Assembly: GCF_003259695.1 (NCBI RefSeq)
Contig: NZ_PZJH01000008.1
Coordinates: 1 to 64,000, forward strand
From: Macrococcus epidermidis
Lineage (GTDB): Bacteria > Bacillota > Bacilli > Staphylococcales > Staphylococcaceae
Reading direction: 5' to 3'
Length of the DNA: 64,000 nucleotides
Both the position numbers and the translations under genes were made by a program. The notes below the pieces were generated by a model, which searched no databases, had not been told where the DNA came from, and saw nothing but the letters and a program-made list of their open reading frames with translations. Shown here in pieces: positions 18,555 through 28,146 of this stretch (the first letter of the stretch is position 1; each line of letters starts with the position of its first letter).

Positions 18555-19211
18555 TTATCTTTGATGCATAGCTCTATGCGTTTCAATGACTTTTGCGATT
18601 TTCTGAATAACAGGATCCAGTGAATCGATATCGTCATACACATCATATTCATTAATATTGACACGTACGACTGGACAGGCGTTGAAACCATCAATCCACT
18701 TTTCATAACGCGCAAATAAGGCACGCCAGTAAGCTTCATCAGTTTCAATTTCCATTTGACGTCCACGCTCGGCGATACGATTAATCACAGATTCATAGTC
18801 ACACTCTAAATAGATTAAACAGTCAGGTTTAGGGAAGTATGGCGTCATCACCATGGCTTCATATAATTCATAATACGTTTTGAAGTCTTCTGCTGTCATC
18901 GTACCGCCTTCTTCATGCATTTTAGCGAAGATATCAACGTCTTCGTAAATAGAACGGTCCTGAATAAATCCACCACCATACTCAAACATACGTTTCTGTT
19001 CTTTGAAACGTTCAGCTAAAAAGTAAATTTGCAGATGGAAGCTCCAACGATCAAAGTCAGCATAGAATTTTTCAAGATAAGGATTATTATCAACTTTTTC
19101 AAAAGACGTTTTAAAGTTTAATTTTTCAGCTAAAGCTCTTGTTAAAGAAGACTTACCGACACCTACTGTGCCAGCAATAGTAATAATTGCATCATTTGGT
19201 ATTTGGTACAT
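18555..19211 (-). CDS. Deoxynucleoside kinase (deoxyadenosine/deoxycytidine kinase type)
   Basis: 218 residues from ATG 19211, chosen because Shine-Dalgarno ttggag lies 6 bases upstream; an in-frame TTG within that site was rejected. P-loop GTVGVGKSS (about 13-21), DRS motif (QDRSIYED, about 84-91) and an Arg-rich lid (IAERGRQME). Phosphorylates deoxynucleosides for dNTP salvage. It overlaps the end of the upstream paralogue by 20 bp; Gram-positives commonly carry this dak/dck plus dgk pair, whose products can form a heterodimer (known for Lactobacillus). Confidence 0.9.
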   Translation of the reverse strand: MYQIPNDAIITIAGTVGVGKSSLTRALAEKLNFKTSFEKVDNNPYLEKFYADFDRWSFHLQIYFLAERFKEQKRMFEYGGGFIQDRSIYEDVDIFAKMHEEGGTMTAEDFKTYYELYEAMVMTPYFPKPDCLIYLECDYESVINRIAERGRQMEIETDEAYWRALFARYEKWIDGFNACPVVRVNINEYDVYDDIDSLDPVIQKIAKVIETHRAMHQR

Positions 19212-19812
19212 TGTGATCTCCAATTCTCGCGGTAATGCGTTGTAATATTTGTTCGAAATCTTGTGGATTATTTACAAAGTCAAGATGTGTCGTATCGATG
19301 AGTAAGGTTGTATCACTATCTTTCATAGATTCGTATACATTTTTATAATCTTCGGTTAACTTAATTAAATAATTATCTTCAATAATCTGTTCGAAGTCTC
19401 GTGCACGTTTGGCGATACGTGTCTTTAAAGTATCAAGTTCTGCAGTCAAGAATATCGTTGCATCAGGCTCTCTAATATCTTCAGTTAGAATATCATAGAT
19501 ACGGATGAATTTATCATATTCATTATCGTTTAAAGTATTCTTTGCAAACACTTTATTCTTTAGAATGTGATAATCGCTGACTACAGCTGTATCTTTACTT
19601 AACTCACTTAACTCTTTGTAACGATGGCATAAGAAAAACATCTCGGTCTGAAAGCTCCACTTTTCAATGTCAGCATAAAAGTCTGAAAGAAAAGGATTCT
19701 CTTCTACGATTTCGTACATCGCAGGAACACCTAGATGTTTAGAAAGTAAAGTAGTTAATGAACTTTTACCGACACCGATAGGGCCTTCAATTGCAATATA
19801 TAAAGGTGTCAT
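19192..19812 (-). CDS. Deoxynucleoside kinase (deoxyguanosine kinase type)
   Basis: 206 residues from ATG 19812 (MTPLYIAIEG), preceded by Shine-Dalgarno agaggag; a longer in-frame extension lacks a ribosome site. P-loop GPIGVGKSS (about 10-18) and lid Arg residues (RIAKRARDFEQ). The DRS motif position reads SDYH (VVSDYHILKNKVF), which is typical of the deoxyguanosine kinase member of the pair. First gene of the two-gene salvage operon, divergent from tadA. Confidence 0.9.
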   Translation of the reverse strand: MTPLYIAIEGPIGVGKSSLTTLLSKHLGVPAMYEIVEENPFLSDFYADIEKWSFQTEMFFLCHRYKELSELSKDTAVVSDYHILKNKVFAKNTLNDNEYDKFIRIYDILTEDIREPDATIFLTAELDTLKTRIAKRARDFEQIIEDNYLIKLTEDYKNVYESMKDSDTTLLIDTTHLDFVNNPQDFEQILQRITARIGDHNVPNTK

Positions 19813-19849
19813 AATAATCTCCTCTAATGTAGAATAAAATAGTATATAG

Positions 19850-20380
<531 letters not shown>

Positions 20381-20434
20381 ATATCCCTTAAAAAATTTGG
20401 TAAACTGAATGTATTCAAATGAGGAGATGAGCCC

Positions 20435-21301
20435 ATGATTAAACTAATTGCAACCGATATGGATGGAACATTATTAAACAGCGCACATGAAGTATCTGAA
20501 GAAAATATTAAGGCGATTGAATACGCACAATCAAAAGGTGTGACAGTTGTTATTGCTACAGGGCGTGCATTCTATGAAGCGAATACACCTATTAAACCGA
20601 CCGGATTAAAAGTCCCATTCATTTGTTTGAATGGTGCGGAAGTGCGTGATGAGGAATTCAATATTAGACATACTTCGAAATTAAGCGATCAGCAGATTAA
20701 AGAAGTTACTTCGATATTAGATAAATATAGTTTGTATTATCAGGTATACACAAGTGCACGCATTTATACGGAAGATAAAGAGAAAGACTTACAAATTTAT
20801 CTGGATATTGCAGAAAAGATGGGACACACACCCGATGTAGAAAAAATACGCAACGCTATCCAGAAACGAATTGATAATGGATCACTAAAAGAAGTATCAA
20901 ATTATCAGGAAGTATATGAACGTGATGGTGAGATTGTGATGAAATTCTTAGCCTTCTCTAGTGATTTAGACAAAATTGATACAGCTAAAGCGGAACTTGC
21001 CCAGTTTAAACATTTAGCAGTATCTGCGTCATCTCGTGGTAACATTGAAATCACACATAATGATGCACAAAAAGGGATTGCATTAGAGGCGCTATGTGAA
21101 CAGCTAAATATCACGATGGACCAAGTGATGGCGATTGGTGATAATTTAAATGATATTTCGATGATTGAGAAAGCGAAGTATTCCTTTGCAATGGAAAACG
21201 GTACAGATGAAGTAAAAGCAGTAGCGCGTTACATGGCAGGATCTAATGAAGACAGCGGTGTCGGGCGTGCAATTATGCAAGTGATGAATGGAGAAGTTTA
21301 G
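20435..21301 (+). CDS. Cof-type HAD-IIB phosphatase
   Basis: 288 residues. Motif I DMDGTLLN (about 8-15), motif II ATGRAF, and late motifs AIGDNLNDISMIEKA (about 232-246) typical of HAD-IIB/Cof proteins with a C2 cap. Hydrolyses sugar phosphates or flavin/PLP-type phosphates in characterised relatives; the substrate here is unknown. Shine-Dalgarno gaggagatg. Confidence 0.85.
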   Translation: MIKLIATDMDGTLLNSAHEVSEENIKAIEYAQSKGVTVVIATGRAFYEANTPIKPTGLKVPFICLNGAEVRDEEFNIRHTSKLSDQQIKEVTSILDKYSLYYQVYTSARIYTEDKEKDLQIYLDIAEKMGHTPDVEKIRNAIQKRIDNGSLKEVSNYQEVYERDGEIVMKFLAFSSDLDKIDTAKAELAQFKHLAVSASSRGNIEITHNDAQKGIALEALCEQLNITMDQVMAIGDNLNDISMIEKAKYSFAMENGTDEVKAVARYMAGSNEDSGVGRAIMQVMNGEV

Positions 21302-21323
21302 ATTTCACAGAGCTAAACAAGTC

Positions 21324-21399
21324 CGATATAAGTGATATATCGAACTAAACGATTTGTAATCTGGTGCGACGTGTCCAATAACATAGCAATATTGGACAC
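21324..21399 (+). other. Two tandem hairpins downstream of the Cof-type gene
   Basis: CGATAT-(aagtg)-ATATATCG at 21324-21342 and GTGTCCAATA/TATTGGACAC at 21371-21399. Neither is followed by a T-run, so they are weak terminator candidates at best; they may protect the 3' end of the mRNA. Confidence 0.4.
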
Positions 21400-21433
21400 A
21401 TCTCAACAACTAATACGATACACATCCAATTAA

Positions 21434-21465
21434 AAAGCGATGATACCCACAAGTATCATCGCTTT
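21434..21465 (-). terminator. Terminator of the yojF-bshB2-folE2-maa operon
   Basis: AAAGCGATGATAC (21434-21446) and GTATCATCGCTTT (21453-21465); read on the minus strand the hairpin is followed by TTTTTAATT. Confidence 0.85.
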
Positions 21466-21472
21466 CATCATA

Positions 21473-22027
21473 TTATTCTATTACTTGTATAACGCGGGCT
21501 GGTACACCTGCGACTACAACATTATCTGGTACGTCTTTGGTTACGACAGATCCACTGGCAATCACTACGTTATTGCCGATTGTCACACCTGGATTGATCA
21601 CACTACGTCCACCAATCCAGCAATTATCTCCAATCACAACAGGCTTAGCATACTCTAAACCGCTATTGCGCTGGGTAGGGTCAATCGGATGAGTTGCTGT
21701 GTAGATATGCACGCCAGGTGCTATCATACAATTATCACCAATAGTAACTGGTGCTACATCTAAAATCGTTAAATCATGATTAGCATAAAAGTTTTCACCC
21801 ACATGAATATTATAACCATAGTCACATCTGAAATCAGTTTCAATCATTACATTCTCTTTTGACGAACCAAGAATTGCTTTTATACGTTGTTCACGTTCTT
21901 CCGCTAAATTCTCAGGCGTGTTATTATACGCACGTACAGTCAATTTAGCGTTCAAACGATCGTTCTTTAATTCTAAATCACTCGGGTCATACATTAATCC
22001 GGCAATCATTTTTTCTTTTTCAGACAT
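21473..22027 (-). CDS. maa: Sugar O-acetyltransferase (maltose acetyltransferase-like)
   Basis: 184 residues from ATG 22027 with Shine-Dalgarno ataggtg. N-terminal maltose-acetyltransferase domain ([14 protein letters not shown]) followed by left-handed beta-helix hexapeptide repeats ([41 protein letters not shown]). The catalytic His lies in YTATHPID. Transfers acetyl from acetyl-CoA to a sugar hydroxyl, in the cytoplasm. Last gene of the operon, 9 bp after folE2. Confidence 0.88.
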   Translation of the reverse strand: MSEKEKMIAGLMYDPSDLELKNDRLNAKLTVRAYNNTPENLAEEREQRIKAILGSSKENVMIETDFRCDYGYNIHVGENFYANHDLTILDVAPVTIGDNCMIAPGVHIYTATHPIDPTQRNSGLEYAKPVVIGDNCWIGGRSVINPGVTIGNNVVIASGSVVTKDVPDNVVVAGVPARVIQVIE

Positions 22028-22036
22028 AGCAATCAC

Positions 22037-22915
22037 CTATTTCTTATAAGTTAGTCGAGCGAATGCATCGTGCTGATGAATGGATTCTTCATTACGACAT
22101 TCAATTGTGAAACCTTCAATGAAATCTAATTCTACTAAATCAGCTGCGATTAATCGTAATAAGTCTTCAACGAAACGAGGGTTTTCATACGCACGTTCAG
22201 TTACTGATTTCTCATCTGTACGTTTTAATATAGGATATAACATTGAACTTGCATTGACTTCCATCGCTTCTAAGATGCGTTCTTTAAAATCTTCAGGTAA
22301 TTCACCTTCTGGCGCGAAGTCGGCTTTCACTGTCACAATTCCACGTTGGTTATGCGCAGAGTATTCACTGATTTCTTTAGAACATGGACAAAGTGTTGTT
22401 ACCATTGCTGTTAATGTTAATGATTTATTGACTGTCGTCTCATCTTCAACTGTCATAGAAAAACGCGTATCTGCATGTCCGATTGCACGTAAATTCGTTA
22501 CCGGACTGAAACGGTCAAAGAACCATTTCGCATCTACATCAACGGTCGCATCTTTTTGATGCATTACTGTTTGTAAAGTGACTAACACTGCTTTTAATGT
22601 TTCAAAATCAAGTGATAAACCATTTTCATAATGGGCTTCAACTGATTCTAAAATACGACTCATGTTAATGCCTTTTTCATCTTTAGCTAAATGTGTAGAT
22701 AAGCTAAATGTTCCTGCTGTTTGATATCCATCCAGACGGACTGGATATGTTAAATTTTTAATACCTACATGATCGATTTCGAATAAAAAATCTTTTTTTG
22801 AACTTTGCAGGTCAGTCATCTTTTCTTTCTCAGTAGGTTTAGTCCCCTTGATTGGATCTACTGAACCGAAATGTTTCCAGCGACCTTCACGTGTATTTAA
22901 ATTATATTGATCCAT
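22037..22915 (-). CDS. folE2: GTP cyclohydrolase FolE2 (type IB)
   Basis: 292 residues. First step of folate synthesis (GTP to dihydroneopterin triphosphate). The conserved [17 protein letters not shown] segment carries the metal-binding Cys of the FolE2 family; [14 protein letters not shown] near the N-terminus is also typical. FolE2 needs no zinc, unlike FolE, and is common in Staphylococcaceae. Shine-Dalgarno ttaggag. Sits 13 bp after bshB2 in a four-gene operon. Confidence 0.95.
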   Translation of the reverse strand: MDQYNLNTREGRWKHFGSVDPIKGTKPTEKEKMTDLQSSKKDFLFEIDHVGIKNLTYPVRLDGYQTAGTFSLSTHLAKDEKGINMSRILESVEAHYENGLSLDFETLKAVLVTLQTVMHQKDATVDVDAKWFFDRFSPVTNLRAIGHADTRFSMTVEDETTVNKSLTLTAMVTTLCPCSKEISEYSAHNQRGIVTVKADFAPEGELPEDFKERILEAMEVNASSMLYPILKRTDEKSVTERAYENPRFVEDLLRLIAADLVELDFIEGFTIECRNEESIHQHDAFARLTYKK

Positions 22916-22928
22916 CTCATTCTCCTAA

Positions 22929-23594
22929 TTAAACTTCGTATTCGTAGAAGCGTTCTTTTCGAAGCCACATATCTTTTGCCGCTTCTGCTTCTTGCGTATT
23001 GGCTGCTAAATTTTCTAGCATTGGTCCTGTTTGCGATGCATGGGCACCTAATACATTCATCTTTCTTTCTTCATATCCCGAAATATCATATTCAACATTG
23101 GGTTCGCCAATATTCTCAACGGTATCATTACTAAAAGCGACTAAATGTAGTTTAGGTTTCTCACCGTCCATACGACGGACTGCTTCAACGACTGCATCCG
23201 CTGTTGCTTCGTGATCCGGATGCACTGAGTAACCTGGATAGAACGAAATAATTTTTGAAGGATTTAATTCACTAATTAATCCTGTAACCATATCCGCTAA
23301 GTCATCTAGTAATTCAAATTCTAACGTTTTATCACGGTAACCCATTTTACGTAAGTCGGTAATCCCCATTACGCGACATGCATCTTCTAATTCTTTCTCA
23401 CGAATCTTAGGTAATGTTTCGCGTGTTGCAAATGGTGGATTTCCTAAGTTTCTTCCCATCTGTCCTAATGTGAGACATGCGTAAGTGACAGGCGTACCTG
23501 CATCGATATGTTTCATAATCGTACCTGATACACCGAATGCTTCATCATCCGGATGAGGGAAGATTACGAGTACTTGTCTTTCTTGTTCCATCAT
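22929..23594 (-). CDS. bshB2: Bacillithiol biosynthesis deacetylase BshB2
   Basis: About 221 residues; three consecutive ATGs follow Shine-Dalgarno aaggggg, and the second, at 23594, has the best spacing. LmbE-like zinc deacetylase: PHPDDEAFG (about 12-20) and HPDH near residue 145. BshB enzymes remove the acetyl group from GlcNAc-malate on the way to bacillithiol, the main thiol of these bacteria. Directly follows yojF, as in Bacillus (yojF-yojG). Confidence 0.93.
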   Translation of the reverse strand: MMEQERQVLVIFPHPDDEAFGVSGTIMKHIDAGTPVTYACLTLGQMGRNLGNPPFATRETLPKIREKELEDACRVMGITDLRKMGYRDKTLEFELLDDLADMVTGLISELNPSKIISFYPGYSVHPDHEATADAVVEAVRRMDGEKPKLHLVAFSNDTVENIGEPNVEYDISGYEERKMNVLGAHASQTGPMLENLAANTQEAEAAKDMWLRKERFYEYEV

Positions 23595-23604
23595 CATTTC
23601 CCCC

Positions 23605-23961
23605 TTAAACTTCAAATGGTGTTTCGCTTATTTCAAGAGCTGCTGCAAGCTGTCCTTGATAGTTTAATCCTGCCATTAAGAAACGACCTTGCTTGTCAAT
23701 TTCGAAGTGTGTTAAACCTTGCACATAGATCCATCCGCCATTTAATTTTAAACCGACACGGAAAGGTTCTTTTCCGCCGCCAGTAATAATCCCTTGTATA
23801 TATGATACTTGAATATTACGTAAGAATGTACCCGCATTGAACACTTTTTCGTCAAAGTGACTTGCATAAGCCCCATTCGTTGTTTCTACATGTAAATAGA
23901 CAGGCTTCTCTTGAAATTGATTCAATAGCTCCTGTACTTGTTGTTTTTCGATTAATTCCAT
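23605..23961 (-). CDS. yojF: YojF family (DUF1806) protein
   Basis: 118 residues from ATG 23961, preferred over ATG 23967 because the Shine-Dalgarno gaggag abuts the latter. Single compact domain (YLHVETTNGAYA, VSYIQGIITGGGKEPFRVGL, GWIYVQGLTHFE). Family function unknown, but it is consistently coupled to bshB2, suggesting a role with bacillithiol. First gene of the operon yojF-bshB2-folE2-maa. Confidence 0.85.
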   Translation of the reverse strand: MELIEKQQVQELLNQFQEKPVYLHVETTNGAYASHFDEKVFNAGTFLRNIQVSYIQGIITGGGKEPFRVGLKLNGGWIYVQGLTHFEIDKQGRFLMAGLNYQGQLAAALEISETPFEV

Positions 23962-24058
23962 CTTCATTGCTCCTCAAAGTTTATACTAGACTATTTTACT
24001 AAATAAATTGTAAAAATTATACCTTTTGAGCTTGCATAAGAAAAAAAGACATAAAAAA

Positions 24059-24078
24059 GCTGAGACAAACGTCTCAGC
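24059..24078 (-). terminator. Terminator after pdxK
   Basis: GCTGAGAC-(aaac)-GTCTCAGC; on the minus strand it is followed by TTTTTT. Confidence 0.85.
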
Positions 24079-24085
24079 ATTATAA

Positions 24086-24916
24086 TTAAACTTCTTTAGT
24101 CGTTACTTCAATCTTCTCAACGTTATTGTAAGCACCGTGCTGTACTGGACCAACAAATTCGTTCATTTTCCAGCCGTGTTTAATTGCTGATGCTACAAAT
24201 CCTTTAGCAGCGATAACAGCTTCACGTGGAGATTTACCTAATGCTAAGTTTGCTGTCGTAGCAGCTGCAAATGTACAACCTGCACCATGGTTATATGATG
24301 ATTGGAATTTATCTGTTGTCAGTAATGTATAAGTTTCCCCATCATAGTATAGGTCTAACGCTTCATCAGATTCTAAAGCTTTGCCACCTTTGATGATAAC
24401 GTGTTTTGCACCACGCTCATGAATAATCTTTGCTGCTTCTTTCATCTGCTCGATTGTAGTTAGTTTACCTAAACCAGATAATTGACCTGCTTCAAATAAG
24501 TTCGGTGTCACAACAGTAGCAAGTGGTAATAAGTATTTAATCATTGCATCAGTATTGCCTGGGTTAAGTACTTCATCTTCCCCTTTACATACCATAACAG
24601 GGTCTACAACGAAAAACGCTGCATCAGAATCTTCGAAAGCTTTGGCTGCACGTTCAATAATTTCTTCAGTACCTAACATACCTGTTTTAATGGCATCTGG
24701 TCCGATAGATAATGCTGTTTTAATTTGTTTATCTAATAACTCGATTGGAAGTGGTGTAACGTCATGTCCCCATGTTTCTGGATCCATTGCTACAACAGCA
24801 GTTAATGCTACCATCCCGTAAGTGTTATATTCCTGGAAAGTTTTTAAGTCAGCCTGCATACCAGCTCCGGCACTTGTATCAGATCCTGCAATTGTTAAAA
24901 TCTTTTTTAAGCTCAT
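24086..24916 (-). CDS. pdxK: Pyridoxine/pyridoxal kinase (ThiD-like ribokinase family)
   Basis: 276 residues. ThiD-like kinase as used for vitamin B6 salvage in Staphylococcus and Bacillus. Visible: TIAGSDTSAGAGMQADLKT at the N-terminus, DPVMVCKGE, and the ATP-site NHGAGCTFAAA with the catalytic Cys characteristic of this PdxK subgroup. The alternative is hydroxymethylpyrimidine kinase ThiD; no thiamin genes are adjacent, so PdxK is preferred. Shine-Dalgarno agggga. Confidence 0.85.
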   Translation of the reverse strand: MSLKKILTIAGSDTSAGAGMQADLKTFQEYNTYGMVALTAVVAMDPETWGHDVTPLPIELLDKQIKTALSIGPDAIKTGMLGTEEIIERAAKAFEDSDAAFFVVDPVMVCKGEDEVLNPGNTDAMIKYLLPLATVVTPNLFEAGQLSGLGKLTTIEQMKEAAKIIHERGAKHVIIKGGKALESDEALDLYYDGETYTLLTTDKFQSSYNHGAGCTFAAATTANLALGKSPREAVIAAKGFVASAIKHGWKMNEFVGPVQHGAYNNVEKIEVTTKEV

Positions 24917-25023
24917 ATTTCATTTCCCCTATAAAGTTATTTGTTATAATATCATATCATTAATGAGGATTTTAAAAAATAAATAAACACTAAGTTATGT
25001 TACAATTTCAATGAGGTGAAGTT

Positions 25024-25683
25024 ATGGATTGGCAAAAGATATTTCATGAAATTAAATTAACACTTGATTTTTCAGATATGGATGCATTTTTAGAAGAAGC
25101 TTATAATACGAAAACAGTTTATCCGCCTCGTGAAGCGATTTATAATGCATTCGCTTTAACGCCTTTTGAAAATGTTAAAGTAGTTGTTATCGGACAAGAT
25201 CCGTATCATGGTCCGAATCAAGCGCATGGCTTAGCGTTCTCAGTGCAAAATGGTACTAAATTACCACCATCGCTACGTAATATGTATAAAGAACTTGAAA
25301 GCGACTTAGGTATCACGCGTGTAACAGGTGATCTTACCGGATGGGCTAAAGAAGGTGTACTACTTTTGAACAGAGTGCTTACTGTCGAACAAAAGACGCC
25401 GAATGCACATCAAGGTATTGGGTGGGAATATTTTACACAGGCGATTGTTGAAGCGGTATCTCATCATAAAGAACATGCTGTCTTTGTCCTATGGGGCAGT
25501 CCAGCGCAAAAACTGACGCAGTTTATTGATACAGATAAACATACAATTATTAAAAGTGTCCATCCTAGTCCACTCAGTGCATATCGTGGATTCTTCGGTT
25601 CAAAACCTTTCAGTAAAATAAACCAAGATTTAGAAATGCACGGACTAACGCCAATTAACTGGGCAAGGGAGGATTTATCATGA
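25024..25683 (+). CDS. ung: Uracil-DNA glycosylase
   Basis: 219 residues, family 1 UDG. Catalytic GQDPYHGP (about 59-66) with the water-activating Asp, and [11 protein letters not shown] (about 179-189) with the catalytic His and intercalating loop. Removes uracil from DNA. Shine-Dalgarno gaggtga. Its stop overlaps the start of the next gene (atga). Confidence 0.97.
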   Translation: MDWQKIFHEIKLTLDFSDMDAFLEEAYNTKTVYPPREAIYNAFALTPFENVKVVVIGQDPYHGPNQAHGLAFSVQNGTKLPPSLRNMYKELESDLGITRVTGDLTGWAKEGVLLLNRVLTVEQKTPNAHQGIGWEYFTQAIVEAVSHHKEHAVFVLWGSPAQKLTQFIDTDKHTIIKSVHPSPLSAYRGFFGSKPFSKINQDLEMHGLTPINWAREDLS

Positions 25684-25988
25684 ACCAGAAATTAATTGCA
25701 CAATTATCTCAGGAAATAACGCTATTGAAACAAGCGAATAGTGATGCAGCGTTTAATAAGCATCTTTATGCCATTGAAATGTTAGCGCGTTTCGGGCAAA
25801 CTGAAGAAAGTGGTGTAGCAATGTCTGATACACCAGTACAGCTAACAAATGTCAGTAAAATTACTGGGCCTCATGCAGGTATCACAACTGAAGAGTTGAA
25901 GATGATGGGAGCTAAAGTAGTATCAAGTGACAATAAAGTAAAAACGGATGACGGTTTCGGTAACGGTGATTCAATATTTGATTTTTAA
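25680..25988 (+). CDS. DUF5327 (YwdI-like) protein
   Basis: 102 residues, translationally coupled to ung by a 4-bp overlap. N-terminal helical segment ([18 protein letters not shown]...[10 protein letters not shown]), a variable middle and a Gly/Asp-rich end ([13 protein letters not shown]). Matches the small conserved gene between ung and the DUF423 gene in Bacillus and Staphylococcus. Function unknown. Confidence 0.75.
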   Translation: MNQKLIAQLSQEITLLKQANSDAAFNKHLYAIEMLARFGQTEESGVAMSDTPVQLTNVSKITGPHAGITTEELKMMGAKVVSSDNKVKTDDGFGNGDSIFDF

Positions 25989-26006
25989 ATTCAGGAGGAA
26001 AAAGTG

Positions 26007-26369
26007 ATGAAATTATTTTTAATTATCGGTGCGATTAATGCAATGATGGCAGTGGCATGTGGCGCGTTTGGTGCCCATGGTTTAGAAGGTAAGTTAAGTG
26101 AAAAATATATGGGCATCTGGGAGAAAGCAACGACATATCAAATGTATCATGCACTCGGATTAATAGCGATTGGTATATTAAATGGTACAACAAAGTTAAA
26201 TTTAAATGCAGCAGGCTGGATGATGACACTTGGTATTGTTTTCTTTAGTGGCTCTTTATACATTTTAGCTTTAACACAAATTAAAATATTAGGTGCTATT
26301 ACACCGATTGGTGGCGTATTGTTTATTGCAGCATGGGTTGCCCTCATGTTGGCAGCAATTAAATTATAA
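26007..26369 (+). CDS. DUF423 membrane protein (YwdK-like)
   Basis: 120 residues from ATG 26007 with Shine-Dalgarno caggagg. Four predicted membrane helices and the family signature [12 protein letters not shown] after the first helix, then [11 protein letters not shown]. Cytoplasmic-membrane protein of unknown function; third gene of the ung cluster and followed by a terminator. Confidence 0.85.
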   Translation: MKLFLIIGAINAMMAVACGAFGAHGLEGKLSEKYMGIWEKATTYQMYHALGLIAIGILNGTTKLNLNAAGWMMTLGIVFFSGSLYILALTQIKILGAITPIGGVLFIAAWVALMLAAIKL

Positions 26370-26372
26370 TAA

Positions 26373-26404
26373 AATAAGGCTGACGCTTTCGCGTCAGCCT
26401 TATT
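26373..26404. terminator. Terminator after the DUF423 gene
   Basis: AATAAGGCTGACGC-(tttc)-GCGTCAGCCTTATT followed by TTTA; the symmetric A/T flanks could also serve the small minus-strand gene that follows. Confidence 0.9.
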
Positions 26405-26405
26405 T

Positions 26406-26531
26406 TTACTTATTGTTAACGTGTTGAGCATTTGTATTTGATTGCTGTTGAGCACGTTTTTCTAATTGTCTCTTTACGATTGGAATTAGAATAGGACTTA
26501 ATTTAATAATTAATCTCACTAATTTATTCAT
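26406..26531 (-). CDS. Small 41-residue cationic/hydrophobic protein
   Basis: ATG at 26531 follows gaggc-type Shine-Dalgarno (atgaggcaaatcatt). The N-terminal half is hydrophobic and basic (MNKLVRLIIKLSPILIPIVK), the C-terminal half polar and Gln/Asn-rich (QLEKRAQQQSNTN). Fits a small membrane-associated amphipathic protein. It fills the gap between the DUF423 gene and the permease and ends at the terminator. Function unknown. Confidence 0.5.
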   Translation of the reverse strand: MNKLVRLIIKLSPILIPIVKRQLEKRAQQQSNTNAQHVNNK

Positions 26532-26598
26532 AATGATTTGCCTCATTTCTATGTGTTATATAATTTATATATATCCGATTTGTAAGGCATTAAACATT

Positions 26599-27948
26599 TT
26601 AATGTCTCTTTCTTAAAATAAAATAGAAAGGAATGCCGATGATAACAAATGCCACGCCCAGCATAGAACCGACAAAGTCACTCATTAACGTACTGATGAT
26701 AATGAATAATCCTCCAAGTAACGCAACGATTGGAACAATCGGATATAGCGGCACTGAGTAATCGCGATTAACACCTTTATTGCGTTGTCTTAATAAGAAT
26801 AGACCAATAAATGCTGCTAGATAGAAGATATAAATAATAAAGATACATACTTCTGATAAGTAATCTGCATTAACGATATCAGGAATAACAATTGTTAATA
26901 ATAATAAAATCATACTGATAACATATACAGCAATTAATGCACCAATTGGTGATTTGAATCTAGGGCTGACATAGCTAATTGCTTTATCAAATGGTAATAG
27001 ATGATCATCGGCCATCGCAAATGGAATACGTGGGAATGTCATAATTTTACCGTTTAAGCATCCGAAGATTGAAATAATTACACCGATATTCACAAATTTA
27101 GAACCGAAATCACCGAATAAGATCTTAGCTGCTTCCGCTGAAGAAGTATTACCCATGCCTACTAATTTATCAGCAGGAATAACATGGAATACAGCGATAT
27201 TAATCAACACGTAAGCAAGTGTAACGACGCTTAAGCCGGCAAACATTGCTAACGGTAGATTTCTTTTAGGATTTTTCATTTCTCCAGTTAAGTTCGTTAA
27301 TAGAATCCATCCATCATAGGCGAAAAGTGTCGCTAATACAGCACGACCAAAGTTAATTTCTTCTTGATTTTTAATTAAGCTGGTAACGTCTTGACCGAAT
27401 ATACCTTCTTTACCCCATAACAGACCGAAAATGATAATCGCGAATACAGGTATCAATTTACAGATTGTTGTAAATGTCTGCATCGCACCACCTAAACCAG
27501 TCCCCATAATATTTAAGATGACCAGGAAAGTAAATGCTGCAATACCGATCCATATACCTAAAGCAGGATCTAATTCAAAGAAGTTTGTTACTAAAATACC
27601 GAAAAATAAAGACAATGAAGCAATGATTGCAGGTCCATAAATAACAGTTTGCATCCAGCCAGTTAAAAATCCCCAGAATGGTCCGTAAATATCTCTTATA
27701 TAAGCATATAATCCACCTGTTTTAGGAATTTGAGCACCAACTTCAGCAATTGTAAGACCGGCAGCAAGTGTCAGTATACCCCCGACAATCCATGCCCAGA
27801 TTGCAAGATCACTTGTCCCCGCATGATTTAATACGACTGACGGTTTCACAAACACACCAGAACCGATAATTGTTCCGATAACAACCGTTATTGCGGTCCA
27901 GAAACCTATCGTTTTTTCTAGTGCCTGTTCTCCGTGTTGTTTATTCAT
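26599..27948 (-). CDS. APC-family amino acid permease
   Basis: 449 residues, about 12 membrane helices, amino acid-polyamine-organocation superfamily. The first helix carries the backbone-binding GTIIGSGVFVKP motif, and NLTGEMKNPKRNLP lies mid-protein, typical of the LAT/SteT-like branch. Likely an amino acid exchanger or symporter in the cytoplasmic membrane; substrate not predictable. A homologue follows the ung/DUF423 region in S. aureus. Shine-Dalgarno aaggggtg. Confidence 0.85.
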   Translation of the reverse strand: MNKQHGEQALEKTIGFWTAITVVIGTIIGSGVFVKPSVVLNHAGTSDLAIWAWIVGGILTLAAGLTIAEVGAQIPKTGGLYAYIRDIYGPFWGFLTGWMQTVIYGPAIIASLSLFFGILVTNFFELDPALGIWIGIAAFTFLVILNIMGTGLGGAMQTFTTICKLIPVFAIIIFGLLWGKEGIFGQDVTSLIKNQEEINFGRAVLATLFAYDGWILLTNLTGEMKNPKRNLPLAMFAGLSVVTLAYVLINIAVFHVIPADKLVGMGNTSSAEAAKILFGDFGSKFVNIGVIISIFGCLNGKIMTFPRIPFAMADDHLLPFDKAISYVSPRFKSPIGALIAVYVISMILLLLTIVIPDIVNADYLSEVCIFIIYIFYLAAFIGLFLLRQRNKGVNRDYSVPLYPIVPIVALLGGLFIIISTLMSDFVGSMLGVAFVIIGIPFYFILRKRH

Positions 27949-28059
27949 AAGCTCACCCCTTCTTGTTTACTTATGTTCAATATATCATGAAATAAAGCGT
28001 TACCAATACAAATTTTTTAATAATAACTAATTTTTCAACGTATTTTTTTAAAATACAGG

Positions 28060-28087
28060 TTGAAAATAATTCTCAGTCTGTTATGAT
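28060..28087 (+). promoter_or_regulatory. Probable promoter of the siderophore uptake operon
   Basis: TTGAAA (28060-28065), 16-bp spacer, TATGAT (28082-28087). A perfect Fur box lies about 22 bp downstream of the -10, over the expected early transcribed region. Confidence 0.5.
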
Positions 28088-28109
28088 TGTAACTGAAAAT
28101 GTTTCTCAA

Positions 28110-28124
28110 TGATAATTATTATCA
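28110..28124 (+). promoter_or_regulatory. Fur box
   Basis: TGATAATTATTATCA is a perfect 7-1-7 inverted repeat matching the Gram-positive Fur consensus. It predicts repression of the downstream iron uptake genes when iron is plentiful. Confidence 0.9.
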
Positions 28125-28146
28125 TTTATGATTGGAGCTCTTGTTG

